Of a stretch of DNA of 64,000 nt, positions 1 through 9,518 are shown piece by piece. The notes beneath the pieces are model-generated. The model was given only the letters and a program-made list of their open reading frames with translations, had not been told where the DNA came from and made no database searches. Position 1 is the first letter of the stretch. The number at the start of each line of letters is the position of its first letter. This stretch comes from Anthostomella pinea. Taxonomy: Eukaryota > Ascomycota > Sordariomycetes > Xylariales > Xylariaceae. The position numbers were made by a program, and so were the translations under genes. The DNA lies in the NCBI GenBank assembly GCA_963556695.1, contig CAUWAG010000020.1, forward strand, positions 1 through 64,000, read 5' to 3'.

Positions 1-218
1 CTAACCCTAACCCTAACCCTAACCCTAACCCTAACCCTAACCCTAACCCTAACCCTAACCCTAACCCTAACCCTAACCCTAACCCTAACCCTAACCCTAA
101 CCCTAACCCTAACCCTAACCCTAACCCTAACCCTAACCCTAACCCTAACCCTAACCCTAACCCTAACCCTAACCCTAACCCTAACCCTAACCCTAACCCT
201 AACCCTAACCCTAACCCT
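1..218. repeat. Telomere repeat array (CCCTAA)n
   Basis: The window starts with about 36 perfect copies of CCCTAA, the C-rich strand of the TTAGGG telomere used by filamentous fungi. The array stops abruptly at CCCTAGGC, so this is the left physical end of a chromosome. No degenerate telomere copies follow. The adjoining DNA is the broken end of a coding region. Confidence 0.99.
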
Positions 219-235
219 AGGCTTGGGGTCGGATG

Positions 236-445
236 ATCATTTATAATTTTTGGCTTATTTGGCTGATAAAGGCCCAACTATCCATGACACGACCAAGCTG
301 CCCATGATACAAGCCAGCAATGAGATGCACATAGACGTGCTTCAGTGTGGCGCCACTAACTTCACCGCCAATGATCTCTGTTGCGAGAGCAAAATACTCG
401 AGGCCAGGGATTACGTCGATGTTCCTCTTGCCACTGAGACCGTTC
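236..445 (-). pseudogene. Fungal-specific transcription factor fragment, cut by the telomere
   Basis: The minus strand reads about 55 codons that resemble the regulatory (Fungal_trans) domain of Zn2Cys6 transcription factors. Phrases such as LKHVYVHLIAGLYHGQL and MDSWAFISQ match the helix pattern around the conserved Gly-Gln-Leu and Trp of that domain. The frame reads towards the telomere, meets a TAA where Gln is likely (a CAA-to-TAA change), continues with MIIRP, and ends where the CCCTAA array begins. The zinc cluster and the rest of the protein are absent. Family assignment rests on remembered domain pattern only. Confidence 0.45.
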
Positions 446-900
446 CTTGTAGTGAGGTTCTCCTACTCGGGTATATGCGTTCGTTATCCCTGGGAGAAGA
501 CAACCCAGAAGAGTGAGACTGTGACAAGAGCGCAGGGGGCGACCCTTGCGGAGGTGATGATGCAACTATTTCGAACAAGTGCCCCATTGAATGGGTTGCT
601 AGTTCGTTGCGCCGCCGTGGCGCTTCTTCCAGGAGTCGCCTGTGCAGCTTGAATCCTTTTCGCAAGGCTCTCTTAATGCTTGCCCGATCTAGGGTTGTTT
701 GACCTGATCGTTCTATGGGCGAAGCCTTGAGGCCTGCTAGGAACGCCGCTTTCCAAGGCTAGAGCTCTTTTCGTCCTGGGTCTTGGAGAGGATTTTTGGG
801 TTCCTCATTCCCCTTCTGAATACTATGACATAGCAGGGCAGACAGAGAGCTAGGCGGTGGTGAAGGTAATAGGGCAAACTTTGCCGTGGTATACGGGTAC
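446..900. other. Subtelomeric spacer, no gene seen
   Basis: Both strands have short open frames, but none has a recognisable domain. The minus-strand frame may be further decayed sequence of the transcription factor fragment at 236-445 or of the Copia fragment at 901-1425. I see no repeat or RNA gene. Confidence 0.4.
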
Positions 901-1425
901 TCATTCCCATGTATTGGGAGCCGAGGGCTCTACCTTGATCGTTCCCGTAGTTCGATTCTCAAGAGCATAGTCCCATGAGACACCAGAATTTCTGTATGTG
1001 AAGACCATATGAGATGACTCGTTTGATAGGAACCTCTCGTAGTCGTGGAAGTCGAGAGTTAATCTCTCTCCTGGATCTTCGTAGTTGGATCGTGGTGCTC
1101 TCTTTATATGCTGTCTGGCCTTGGATATTCCGCATGACTCGCATTCCACTCCTGTCGGTCCTCGGATGACCACCCCCTGAGATGCGCGCACTAGGTGTTC
1201 CAAAGCTTCTGGGCCAGGATGTACTAGTCGTTGATGCCATAGCTATGCATTCCCAGTGAGGGGAGGTCTTCTAGACCACGAGTTATGTAAATTCCCGGAC
1301 CGAGGTCTTCCAGTCCACTGGGTTGCACTCTCGACGGTACCTTTACCCCAACGAGTAAGCATATTTGTACCAAGCCTCTTGTCCGGCTGTGCTAACGCCA
1401 CCTGTTTCTGCGTTGTAAATAACAC
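901..1425 (-). mobile_element. Copia retrotransposon fragment (GAG-pre-integrase and integrase zinc finger)
   Basis: The minus strand encodes a decayed piece of a Copia polyprotein. After an in-frame stop it reads LWHQRLVHPGPEALEHLV, the His-containing GAG-pre-integrase motif. A CxxC (ECESCG) and the start of the integrase core (LTLDFHDYE) follow. It then jumps to VEPSAPNT, which lies near the end of the integrase core in the two complete Copia elements of this window (LEPSAPNTQ and VEPLAPNTQ), so roughly 80 core residues are deleted. No LTRs are visible nearby, and the sequence is clearly diverged from the copies at 32-38 and 50-56 kb. Confidence 0.8.
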
Positions 1426-1791
1426 GTGACGTGCACGATGGGGATCAACCAGCTAGGCAGACGACAGAGCGTCGACCTTTGGTACGTCGCGATACTGCTT
1501 CCAATAAAACACGACATGGGGAGATTTTACGAACCTGGATACTGTTGGCGAAGTGGACGTGCCATGAATTATATTGTTGTCATCCAGTGTTGCCTCTCGG
1601 AAAAATTATGTCAATGCGTCAATTTGCAAGGACATTTCACTTGATAAAAGAGCTAAATCATGTCAATCTTTGACAATGGCACATAATATTATACTGACTT
1701 ATGTCAAAATTTGCAGTCAGACATGACAAGCTGCTTATGTAAAGGGCTTTTGCGATTTGGCAGGTTTAGTCAAAGTCAAGTTTCAAGGACT

Positions 1792-1799
1792 TATATAAG
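1792..1799 (+). promoter_or_regulatory. Possible TATA box
   Basis: TATATAAG lies 26-33 bases upstream of the ATG at 1825, followed by a GA-rich stretch. The spacing to the ATG is short for a fungal promoter, so this is only suggestive. Confidence 0.25.
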
Positions 1800-1824
1800 A
1801 GAGAGACCTGGAGGTTATAGACTT

Positions 1825-2064
1825 ATGGAGAATTTTGAGTACGACATGGGAAACGAGAGTAACTTCCTGGATTTAAACGATCCGGCCTTTGTCTTATCAC
1901 ACTGGCCAGAAACCAGCAGTCAACCCCAAAACTCTCGACCGAAAACAGACGAAGTCTCGGAACTAAGAAGCGTTTGTGTGGATATCTTGGACCAACTACA
2001 TCAACTACAGACACGGCTCGAGAAGCATCAAACGGACTTTAACGAGTGGAGGGAGCGACGGTGA
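1825..2064 (+). CDS. Small acidic/coiled-coil ORF, unknown function
   Basis: This 79-residue frame starts at an ATG just downstream of a TATATAAG. The N-terminal half is acidic and aromatic (MENFEYDMGNESNFLDLNDP). The second half is a heptad-like helix (VDILDQLHQLQTRLEKH) ending in a basic tail. Upstream in-frame codons extend the open frame to 1711, but the 1825 start gives the better composition. I recognise no family. The layout, an acidic N-terminus with a Leu-Asp motif and then a short coiled coil, resembles the two-exon ORF at 40435-40879. It could equally be a relic of a longer gene. Confidence 0.3.
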   Translation: MENFEYDMGNESNFLDLNDPAFVLSHWPETSSQPQNSRPKTDEVSELRSVCVDILDQLHQLQTRLEKHQTDFNEWRERR

Positions 2065-2525
2065 TAGGTTTCAAGGCCCGCTATGGTAGTTATTAGTAAG
2101 AACAGCGACTCGGTCATTCATATTTAGAATATAGTGCCATTTATCCAATTCTTATAATATGTATCAGGAAAACTCCTATGTACCAATGTTTTGTCCCATT
2201 CCTCAATGTACCAGGCCTTCCCTCATCCGAAAGTGTTCTGTTTAACTCCACCCGTTGTCGGACACAGCCACCTTCCAATCGCGTGGTAATGTCGTGTCGT
2301 GATACCATGACGCGAAGTGGGTTTTGCTCTGTAGAATGATTAACGGCGGGACCACCCAACCATCAGCATTAACAGCAGAGATTGCTGTAGAGCCCACTTA
2401 CAAGCATCCGTGTATGCCCTCACGGAGCAGGCCGTTGCCATAATCTTAGGGCTCGTTACTTTTGTATTCTTTATCGGGCTTTGACATCTAAGCAAAATCG
2501 TCTGAGCTCAGGTTCAGAATGCTAT

Positions 2526-2546
2526 TTTGTTGTTGTTGTTGTAGCA
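2526..2546 (-). repeat. (AAC)n retroposon-like 3' tail
   Basis: On the minus strand the sequence reads a GC-rich segment, then GCTACAACAACAACAAC, then AAAATAGC. Such short tandem tails are typical 3' ends of Tad-like LINEs and SINEs. A similar (GTT)n tract occurs at about 11009-11024. No target duplication was found, so this may be a plain microsatellite. Confidence 0.3.
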
Positions 2547-3329
2547 ATTAACGCCGCGGGGACTGCCGCGTAGCGGCGTCAATCAGAGGCTCCAAGAGGC
2601 CGCTCAGGCGTGCCAGGCTAGGCCTTCAATGTACATACACTGCCCATCTAGCAGGTCAAGTCCGTAGACAGCCACCATACTTAAGCGACAACTCATACCG
2701 TATCCCCCCTCCTCCGGGTGAGGGGAGGTAGCGGCTGATGTCAATGTCCGTTGGCGTGAGAGACAGCTCTGGCTGGGGGTGGGAGTCCGCCTGGTCGTTT
2801 GCTCATCTCGGAGGCACTGGATCTTCGGATTCACTTCACGCAGCCAACCAGGGCTAGGACCAACTCAATCCACTCCACCATGGCCTTCCGTGACGTTGAA
2901 TAGATCCAATCACACGAATGAAGCTCGTGATGTTGATCAACCAGGGGTCCTCGTGGAATTGTGTGGATTTCGTGGATTATATTGACAAGTTATCTAGCTA
3001 CTATTAATGGTGATTTGCGTGCCTGTTGTTGGTTTTTTGCCTCAGTCAATGGGTGATGGTGGATGGATTTCTCACGCGTCAGTGGGGCGTCGGGTGTACG
3101 CATAATATTGGTGAGTCAGTGTATCATGGCGGCCGTTCTTGGGAATGAGGTTGCTTGCTTAAGTTAGAACGACCGCGCTATAAGAGTATGGTGTCCTGTT
3201 GGCTCTCAGGCTTGTAGTAGGAAATGACAAGCGGTCAGTTCGCTCATACCCGAAGTTTTGAATTTGGAGGCTAAGTGACGGTTGTTTTCATGGCTGGAAG
3301 CTCGAAGCACGAAGCTCTGGTCAATGTCA

Positions 3330-3358
3330 GGGTCGGGGGGTCAGGGCCAGGGTCAGGG
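3330..3358 (+). other. G-quadruplex-prone run
   Basis: Five or more G-tracts of three to six bases are separated by two- or three-base spacers (GGGTCGGGGGGTCAGGGCC then two more tracts). This meets the usual G3+N1-7 rule. It lies about 3.3 kb from the telomere. Confidence 0.5.
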
Positions 3359-3592
3359 CCGATGGCATACCCGGGGGAAAAGCCCATGGCAGCTGGGAGA
3401 CGAGGAGGATATAGCCAACCCGGACTGTAGCACAGACTACTGTCCCCTTCGCTCAGCTCACACAGCTTGACTGACAGACAGAAACAAGCACGTTCCATGC
3501 CTTATGCCGGCAGCGAATCGTCTTCCTTTCGGAAGGTCAGCGTCGTTTAAACACTTCCTTCGCCTCGATTCCTGGACCTAGGCATTATTCCC

Positions 3593-3617
3593 AAATCGAC
3601 TCTTCTAGAGTCGATTT
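3593..3617. repeat. Perfect 11-bp inverted repeat
   Basis: AAATCGACTCT and AGAGTCGATTT flank the three bases TCT and could form a perfect hairpin. A shorter GC-rich inverted repeat (TGCACGCG / CGCGTGCA) follows about 15 bases later. No Rho-independent terminator role is expected in a fungus; a recombination or protein-binding site is possible. Confidence 0.5.
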
Positions 3618-4145
3618 GCTCACGGACCTGCACGCGGCGCATATGGGCGCGTGCACGGTGACCAGGGGGGTAAAGTCGATTTGGTTACCGGGCGAAAAAT
3701 CGGCCGGCGTTGACAGTTATATAGAGAGGACGAGACGGCGAATCCAGCCGTGCTGTCGGCGTGTCGCTGCGACGGTTGGAAGGGGGCTTTCTCTGTCCAT
3801 TGGGGTTAGGGGAAAGTTGGGCCTGGAGCCGGGAGGCGGGCGGGATGCCTGGCTAGCGGGGCCCTGGGCTGGACAAGGGGTCAGACGGCAGGTGAATGAT
3901 AGATACAACTGGATTTTTTTATTTTTTTGTCTTTTATTTATTTGTTTATATAATTATCTTATAATGATCCTGTTCGTTTATACCTCACGACAGAGAATTG
4001 TTATTTATTCAGAATGTTATTATGCATGCGTAGTGAACAAGGTCAAGTCGCATTTAAAACCTACAAGCCATGTATCGCGAACAATGTATAGCGGTGTGAA
4101 ATTGTGCAAGAAGTTCAGCAGACCCCCAGCATCTTTTCCAGCTAG

Positions 4146-5158
4146 GCGCAACTACAAGCTGACTTCGAGTTCCCGCCACCCAAGTGGGCTGCCAACCCCT
4201 ATCTGCACCCGCCAGAGAGAGACGGGTTGGCATGTACGCAGTGCCCATACATCAGCCGGCAGCTGAAGAAGATACAAGACCACTGCCGAGCAACGCACGG
4301 ATGAACCAACCCGCGGAACCAAGGTCGGGTCGCAGGCGGACAAGACACCGCAGCCGTAGGAGAGGACAAGGTGCCGTGGCGCACAGGCGTGTCGTGGCAG
4401 AGGTTCTTCCGCAATCGGGCGTCAAGCGGCTGGTTCAAGGTAGAACGGCTATCAAGCAAGCAGGCTGCGACCACTGAAACCAATACAGAAACAGGCGGCA
4501 GTAATAGTAACAGCACTAATAGCAGTAACAGCAAAAACAGCAATGGCACTAATAGCAACATGTGGCAGCTCATGCTAACAGCATAGGATGCCAAACTGGC
4601 AGTAGAAAAAGAGGAGCAGCAACAGAAGGCGGACGGGCCCGGCGGAATCAATGCGGACTCGGCTTGGGTACGGGAGATGAGGTGGGCCAAACATCTTGAA
4701 GACAAAGATCTGACAATATTGTATGACATTAACTTGGACCCACTGTCTAGGGCCGCACTAGAGAGGCTGCATGATACGGTATCAAAGGACGAGCAGCAGC
4801 AGCTGACACAGCTTGCCAAGAGCTTTGACCGGGAGGTGGCGCGGTGCACGGAACGGCTGGAGCTTATGCCGCACGAGACACTGCAGTGGCTGGCAAGCAT
4901 CGACCTGGGCAAGCCGGCCGGGCGGCGTCAAGGAGCACGCCAGCTCGATGGACCGGTACAAGGGGTATTGGAAGCGATATCTGTGCTACTGCTTGCAGGC
5001 GCTGCGGCTGGGGCGGGAGGAGGCGGCGGCGAAGCACAGAGTGCGGTTTTCCGACGCGCAGTGGGGCCGGCTGGAGGCGGTCGCGCAGCTGCTGGATGAC
5101 GCTGCTAACGACGTTGTTAACGACGTCGGTGCTGCCGCCAACATGGAGGAGGAGCACC

Positions 5159-5193
<35 letters not shown>

Positions 5194-5334
5194 AACGAAG
5201 CCGAGAGGCAGGCGTGTGCGCTAGACCGGCTGGTCTTTCTTTTCTGTATCGGCTCGCTTGAACAGAAGGTGGCGTTCGACGTATACGTCAACCCGCTGCT
5301 TCAAAGTGAAGCGAGCAGTTCGTCGACGAGTTGA
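4146..5334 (+). pseudogene. Subtelomeric RecQ-helicase-associated zinc-finger protein (DUF3505-like), disrupted
   Basis: The reading frame from 4146 gives a CxxC...HC...H finger (CTQCPYISRQLKKIQDHC), a VSWQRFF...GWFKV block and an Asn/Ser-rich linker. A helical region (HETLQWLASIDLGKP) follows. After a frameshift near 4910-4925 comes the family's signature DRYKGYWKRYLCYCLQALRL, then RFSDAQWGRLEAV, an Asp run from (GAC)n, and the closing LDRLVFLFCIGSLEQKVAFD. From memory of the family, such proteins are encoded beside RecQ-like helicases at fungal chromosome ends and carry zinc fingers like those of orsellinic acid cluster protein D. Disruptions are TAG at 4143 (likely CAG), TGA after THG near 4303 (likely TGG), TAG near 4584 (likely CAG), and the frameshift. 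The 3' part beyond SSSTS is lost. Confidence 0.75.
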
Positions 5335-5531
5335 ACGACCTCGTTGATGGCAATCTTGAATGGAGATCTCATCCCTGGAGCAAGTATGGCGGATCGATCC
5401 ATGTCGACGATAAAGGTACTTCGCCTGTTTTCCATAAGTTCATCATTGGATAGATGTCCAAGGGCTCTGCAAACAACCGGCGGCACGACGACACTGTCAA
5501 GAACTCGACTGGGAGTGAGATAATGTGTATT
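5301..5531 (-). other. Unrecognised partial ORF
   Basis: The minus strand stays open for about 77 codons and ends in a stop at 5301. It includes PSRVLDSVVVPPVVCRALG, FIVDMDRSAI and a C-terminal helix (INEVVQLVDELLASL). There is no ATG. The composition looks protein-like, so it may be the last exon of a lost gene. It overlaps the end of the zinc-finger pseudogene. I do not recognise it. The rest of 5532-5779 holds nothing I can name. Confidence 0.2.
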
Positions 5532-5779
5532 TTTAGTTATGTTATCGGGCGTTATTCGATGGCTACTGTCAAGAAATGGCCTTCGGGGTCAACACTGGTC
5601 TGAATGTTGGACGACGTCATATGATCGTTACGTGTGCCAATACGACGTCAGCTTGTCTGCTCTCTAACCGCCCAGACCTAGCCCCTGATCTATCCATAAG
5701 CTATCCATCTCCCGCTCAGCGAACACCTCCTCCTGAGAATAAACTTTGAACCTATAGAAACAGTTCATACACGCGCTTC

Positions 5780-6781
5780 TCAGATCACAACTTTGTTCTC
5801 CCCAAGCAGCTCCTCCATGTCCCTCGTCCTCAGCCAGTCTTCGTAGCCTCGCGTCTGTACCTTGGTCTTCAGCTGCGGCGGCTCAATGACACCCGATACA
5901 CCCGCAGTATACCCATACTCCTCAATGAACGCTGGCGCCACAAGCACCTCCAAAGGCAAGCGCGTCATCTCATGCATCTCCTCCACAGTCCCCTCTACGA
6001 GCTTGGCCTGCTTGCCCGTGACGTTCGACCACGCCTGGATGATCTGCTCGACACTTAAGTAGCTGTCGTAGGCCAGGAGCTTGGTGTTGGGTTGTTCGCC
6101 TTCAACCAAGGCCTTGACGAAGATCCCGGTGGACTCGGCCGTGTCGATGATAGGGAACCTGGTTGTCGGCTTGCAGGGGAGGAGGACGCTGTACTCTCCG
6201 GTGCTGGAGTCGAGTTTGGGCACCAAAAGATTGTTGGTGGTGTATGCACCGATGTATATCGTGGCCATCTTCCTGGCGAGCTCGGGATGTTCGGCTTCGA
6301 TGTAGTCCACAATGGCGGCCTTGGTCTCCCAGTGGTGCGACTGTGGGTATTTCCCATTGGAAGCTCGGTTCATCGGGCCCAGAGCAGAGTACACGAACCG
6401 TTCGAGCGTGGGCACGCCGGCGGCGACTATGGCAGCGTTCTTACCATGCGCGACTTCGACTTCATGGCCTATCTTGCAGCTTTCGTCGGAGCTGACGCCT
6501 GATGTGACTGAGGATCGGTAGGGTGCCCAGAAGTCGGTGTTGACGAAGATCGCATGGGCGCCGTCGAAGGCACGGGACAGAGAGGCTTGGTCAGTGAGGT
6601 CGGCCTGGACTACCTCACATCCGAGCTTTGCGAGTTCTTGTGCCTTCGTTGACGATGGGTGCCGTGTGAGGCAGCGGACATGCCACTTGTCAGGGGATGC
6701 GAGGAATGCATGGGCGACGGATGACCCCTGAATGCCGGTGGCACCCACGACTGCAATGATCTTCTTAGCGGTAGCCATCAT
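5780..6781 (-). CDS. NmrA-like family NAD(P)-binding protein
   Basis: This is a single-exon protein of 333 residues, complete for the NmrA-like atypical short-chain dehydrogenase family. The N-terminal Rossmann signature VVGATGIQGSSVA (residues 11-23) is the GxxGxxG dinucleotide-binding loop. VRCLTRH follows the second strand and CEVVQADLTD follows the third, as usual for NmrA. The domain continues to a C-terminal helix rich in Glu. Members bind NAD(P) and either reduce isoflavone-like or other small molecules or sense redox state as partners of transcription factors. The catalytic role cannot be read from sequence. Two consecutive ATGs start the frame (6781 and 6778). It is divergent from the bZIP gene at 7296. 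Confidence 0.92.
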   Translation of the reverse strand: MMATAKKIIAVVGATGIQGSSVAHAFLASPDKWHVRCLTRHPSSTKAQELAKLGCEVVQADLTDQASLSRAFDGAHAIFVNTDFWAPYRSSVTSGVSSDESCKIGHEVEVAHGKNAAIVAAGVPTLERFVYSALGPMNRASNGKYPQSHHWETKAAIVDYIEAEHPELARKMATIYIGAYTTNNLLVPKLDSSTGEYSVLLPCKPTTRFPIIDTAESTGIFVKALVEGEQPNTKLLAYDSYLSVEQIIQAWSNVTGKQAKLVEGTVEEMHEMTRLPLEVLVAPAFIEEYGYTAGVSGVIEPPQLKTKVQTRGYEDWLRTRDMEELLGENKVVI

Positions 6782-7295
6782 GTTGGACGTTGCGGGCGTA
6801 ATGTTGTAGTATAGTGTCTTGCTTGGGATTGTTAAGAGAGGAGTCTATTTCAGTACGATGAGTGTGTATGGGTCTTCTGGGTACGGAGAGTGCCTTTCGA
6901 GGGTTGTTCTGATAGATATTTATATCCAGGAACTCCCCAGATGATCCCGAGATCGGTCATTTACGTGCAGTCTTTTCCCAATGGTCCCAAGCCAGCGCAC
7001 CTCCAACGCCTACTTTCTTCCATGTGGTTGATCACGTCTATGGCTTACGGGATTCCTGACCTCTGATTGGCTCATAACTCATAAGCCAGGCGCACGATTG
7101 CGAGTCGGAAATATCGGACATAGGGGTTATCCACCAACACACCAGCAACAGATTCCGTGAGCCTTGATGGCTTACCCTTTCACCTTCATCGCCACTACAG
7201 AACATCTGTCCGCAACAAACCAAACTTACGGCGATCATCAATCACCTGCTGCGGTTTGTGGGACCGAAATAAGTGGCTTATACTTCCTAAGAAAT
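6782..7295. promoter_or_regulatory. Shared divergent promoter region of NmrA-like and bZIP genes
   Basis: The 514 bases between the two start codons must hold the upstream elements of both genes. A TATTTATATCC motif lies near 6917-6927. I see no binding site I can name with confidence. Confidence 0.4.
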
Positions 7296-8329
7296 ATGGA
7301 CGGGTCACGGGGGGCGAATAGTCCAAGACAGCCCAAGAGGAGAACCGTCACAGCTGCCCGCAAGGAACAGAACAAAGTTGCGCAGAGGGCCTATCGTATG
7401 TTTAGATTGCTTCTATGTCTTCCATCTCGATCAACAATACTGACCCGAGCCCTGCAGGGAAAAGGCAAAGGGAACTAAAACAGACAGTTCCGCTCAGGCC
7501 GCACATAACAGCACCCCGGCGGCTTGAGCCGCGCAGTACTGCGGAAGTGCTCCCAGATGTAGCAGACCACCTGACTGGCGGTCATGTACCCGATGTATGC
7601 TCCGGTGATAGGCCGCCCTGCCCAGCAGCGGAGATGCCCCTCGAGATGCCCATGGCCCAAGTACTGGCAGATATTGAGCCCCTCATACACTGCGGCTTCC
7701 CAGGCCCGGAAACCAGTCTCACAGACATAGACCTGAGTCTCTGCCTCCAGACGACCGTAGTACCATACACAACCGCAGAAGAGGTCTGCGCACCAACCAT
7801 CGCGGCACAGGAAACCTCCCTTTTCCCCTCATTTCTCGACCTCAGCAACCTCCAAGACCAAGAAACCAGTACCCGCATCGCCGTCCTAACCAACGCCATC
7901 TGCCTCGGCATCGACATATCTCAGCTGGCAGTCTGCGCCGCGACACACATGTCGCCCTTCTACCGGCCGACGATCTCGCCCCAACAAGACCCAACGGCGC
8001 TCGTTGCGTCCTCGACCAGCGGCGCCGTGCCGCCGCACCTGCGGCCGACACTGGCGCAAATCATGATCCCGCACCACGCCAGCCTGGACCTGATCCCGCT
8101 GCCGGCGCTGCGCGAGAGCGCCATCATGCTTTCGGCTGCCATGCCGCATTTGTTCGACCTCTGGGAGATGAAGCTGGATATATATGCGCGAAGCGCGCTG
8201 GTGTGTTGGCGGCATTGGGCGGGAGTCAGCTGCCATCCGTGGGATATGGCGAGTTGGGAGGTGGCGCCTTGGTTTTTGAGGAAATGGCGGATGGTGGTCA
8301 ATGGGGTTGGTGACGGGCTTTTGTTGTGA
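7296..8329 (+). CDS. bZIP transcription factor with DUF3425 C-terminus
   Basis: Exons 7296-7395 and 7458-8329 (323 residues) are joined across a 62-bp GTATGT..CAG intron with a CTGAC branch site. Splicing completes the bZIP basic region, NKVAQRAYRKRQRELKQ, which has the N-x7-R signature; the intron falls inside the codon of the second Arg. The C-terminal 120 residues match DUF3425 of fungal bZIP regulators: PTLAQIMIPHHASLDLIPLP, then WDMASWEVAPWFLRKWRMV at the end. No clear leucine heptads follow the basic region, which is odd, since the zipper normally begins there. The start was chosen as the ATG of MDGSRGAN because it is close to the basic region; an in-frame ATG exists upstream at 7164. 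It sits head-to-head with an NmrA-like gene. Confidence 0.85.
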
Positions 8330-9518
8330 GCTGCGCTTGGTAATGAGAAACCCCGGAGAGGCTACCGCCGCCATAGTTTAGTGGTGTGTTCAGAGTAACC
8401 TGAAACAAAGGCTTTGAAGTGAGAATGACTGTTCATGACAAATGGCTATAGTAAGTCGAACTCATGGGTACGGACGGGGGAGAGTCATCTGAACGTCAAT
8501 TACAAGGTTCACAGGGGACTTCTAGACACATGTGTATACTTGTCGATGAGAGTGTTCAGACAACATGTCACATCACCTAGTGAGTGATATCCAATCAGGC
8601 ACAACAGCTCTATATCCGAGGATGGAGGCTGTTCAACCCCGCGGTTGTTACTCATACCAGCCTGTGTACCGTCGTGGAAAGGACGCCGCTAACGTAATCA
8701 GGTGCCACTCTAGTGTGTTCGGACCAGACGAGTTGCTGGGTGATGAATACGCCCGACCTGGTCAATGGAGTCAAGTAAGTAACACATCACAGTAAAGACC
8801 TAATCGACTTGGTACAAGGTACCGACGAAGGACTGGGAATTGATGCTGATATTGCCCGCGGTTTCATCAGACACGCCTCAACTCCAACGTGTCCGTGCCA
8901 GGAACCGTATTACAGGCGATTCCGGCTGGCCTCACACGGGAGTTGACGGCGGGCGAAGCCAAACGCGCCCTGGCTCGGAGACTGCAACTTCTACTTCTTC
9001 AAGACCTCACACCTGGAGGAACCACATCATACAAGGGCCAGCTCGCGGTTTCGCTGTGCAGGAAAATGTCGTGTGGCGATATCTGTAGGCAATCGCAGGT
9101 AAGGCGCATCAGTGTCAGCACGATACCTGGAAGATTGGGGTGGGTGACGCAGTCGGCGTGGGCGTGGGCGTGCCTTTTCGCGTGACTAGGTGCGCAGTGG
9201 ATAAGATGGAAGAGTGTAAAGCACTGGAGAGCTTGAAGGATGATATTAGAACGGATGATAGCATTTGTTCTATTTGGACAGCAATATACCTTTGCGCAGA
9301 TCTTCAATCTTCAGACCATGCCAATATCTTCGGGATATCGATTGAGGTCAGCCTCGCGAGATGGTGCTTTGGAACCGGTCAGTGATAATTTCAAAGCCGC
9401 GCACTAAAGACAAACTTGCCATCCATTTCGTCCCCTAACCACTATGTATCCTCCTCCCGGACCATGAAGCACTATGAGGCTCATGTCCATCATGGACTCT
9501 AGTCCATTGTTGCGAGCT
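8330..9518. other. Intergenic, no confident gene
   Basis: The longest frames (8565-8795, 8889-9185) lack domains and fungal exon structure. A GGGCGT triple repeat occurs near 9157-9174. The right part is probably the 3' untranslated region of the SF3A2 gene. Confidence 0.5.

Larger units (their letters stand above)
2065..4145. other. 2-kb subtelomeric stretch without a confident gene
   Basis: Open frames here overlap on both strands and show no domain. The stretch holds a (GTT)n retroposon-like tail near 2526, a G-rich quadruplex-prone run at 3330-3358, a perfect inverted repeat at 3593-3617 and a GC-rich near-palindrome around 3630-3656. A T-rich tract lies at 3912-3965, just upstream of the helicase-associated pseudogene. 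Confidence 0.5.

Noticed and set aside
3616..4266. 216-codon plus-strand ORF
   Set aside because: Arg/Ser-rich, with a T-tract-encoded hydrophobic run, no domain, and it overlaps the start of the zinc-finger pseudogene, which reads in another frame.
4199..4912. 237-codon minus-strand ORF with a Leu/Ser-rich low-complexity part
   Set aside because: It is antisense to the recognisable zinc-finger pseudogene; its low-complexity region mirrors the Asn/Ser linker.
5160..5193. CRISPR or other functional array at the (GAC)n run
   Set aside because: It is a simple trinucleotide repeat coding for Asp in the pseudogene.
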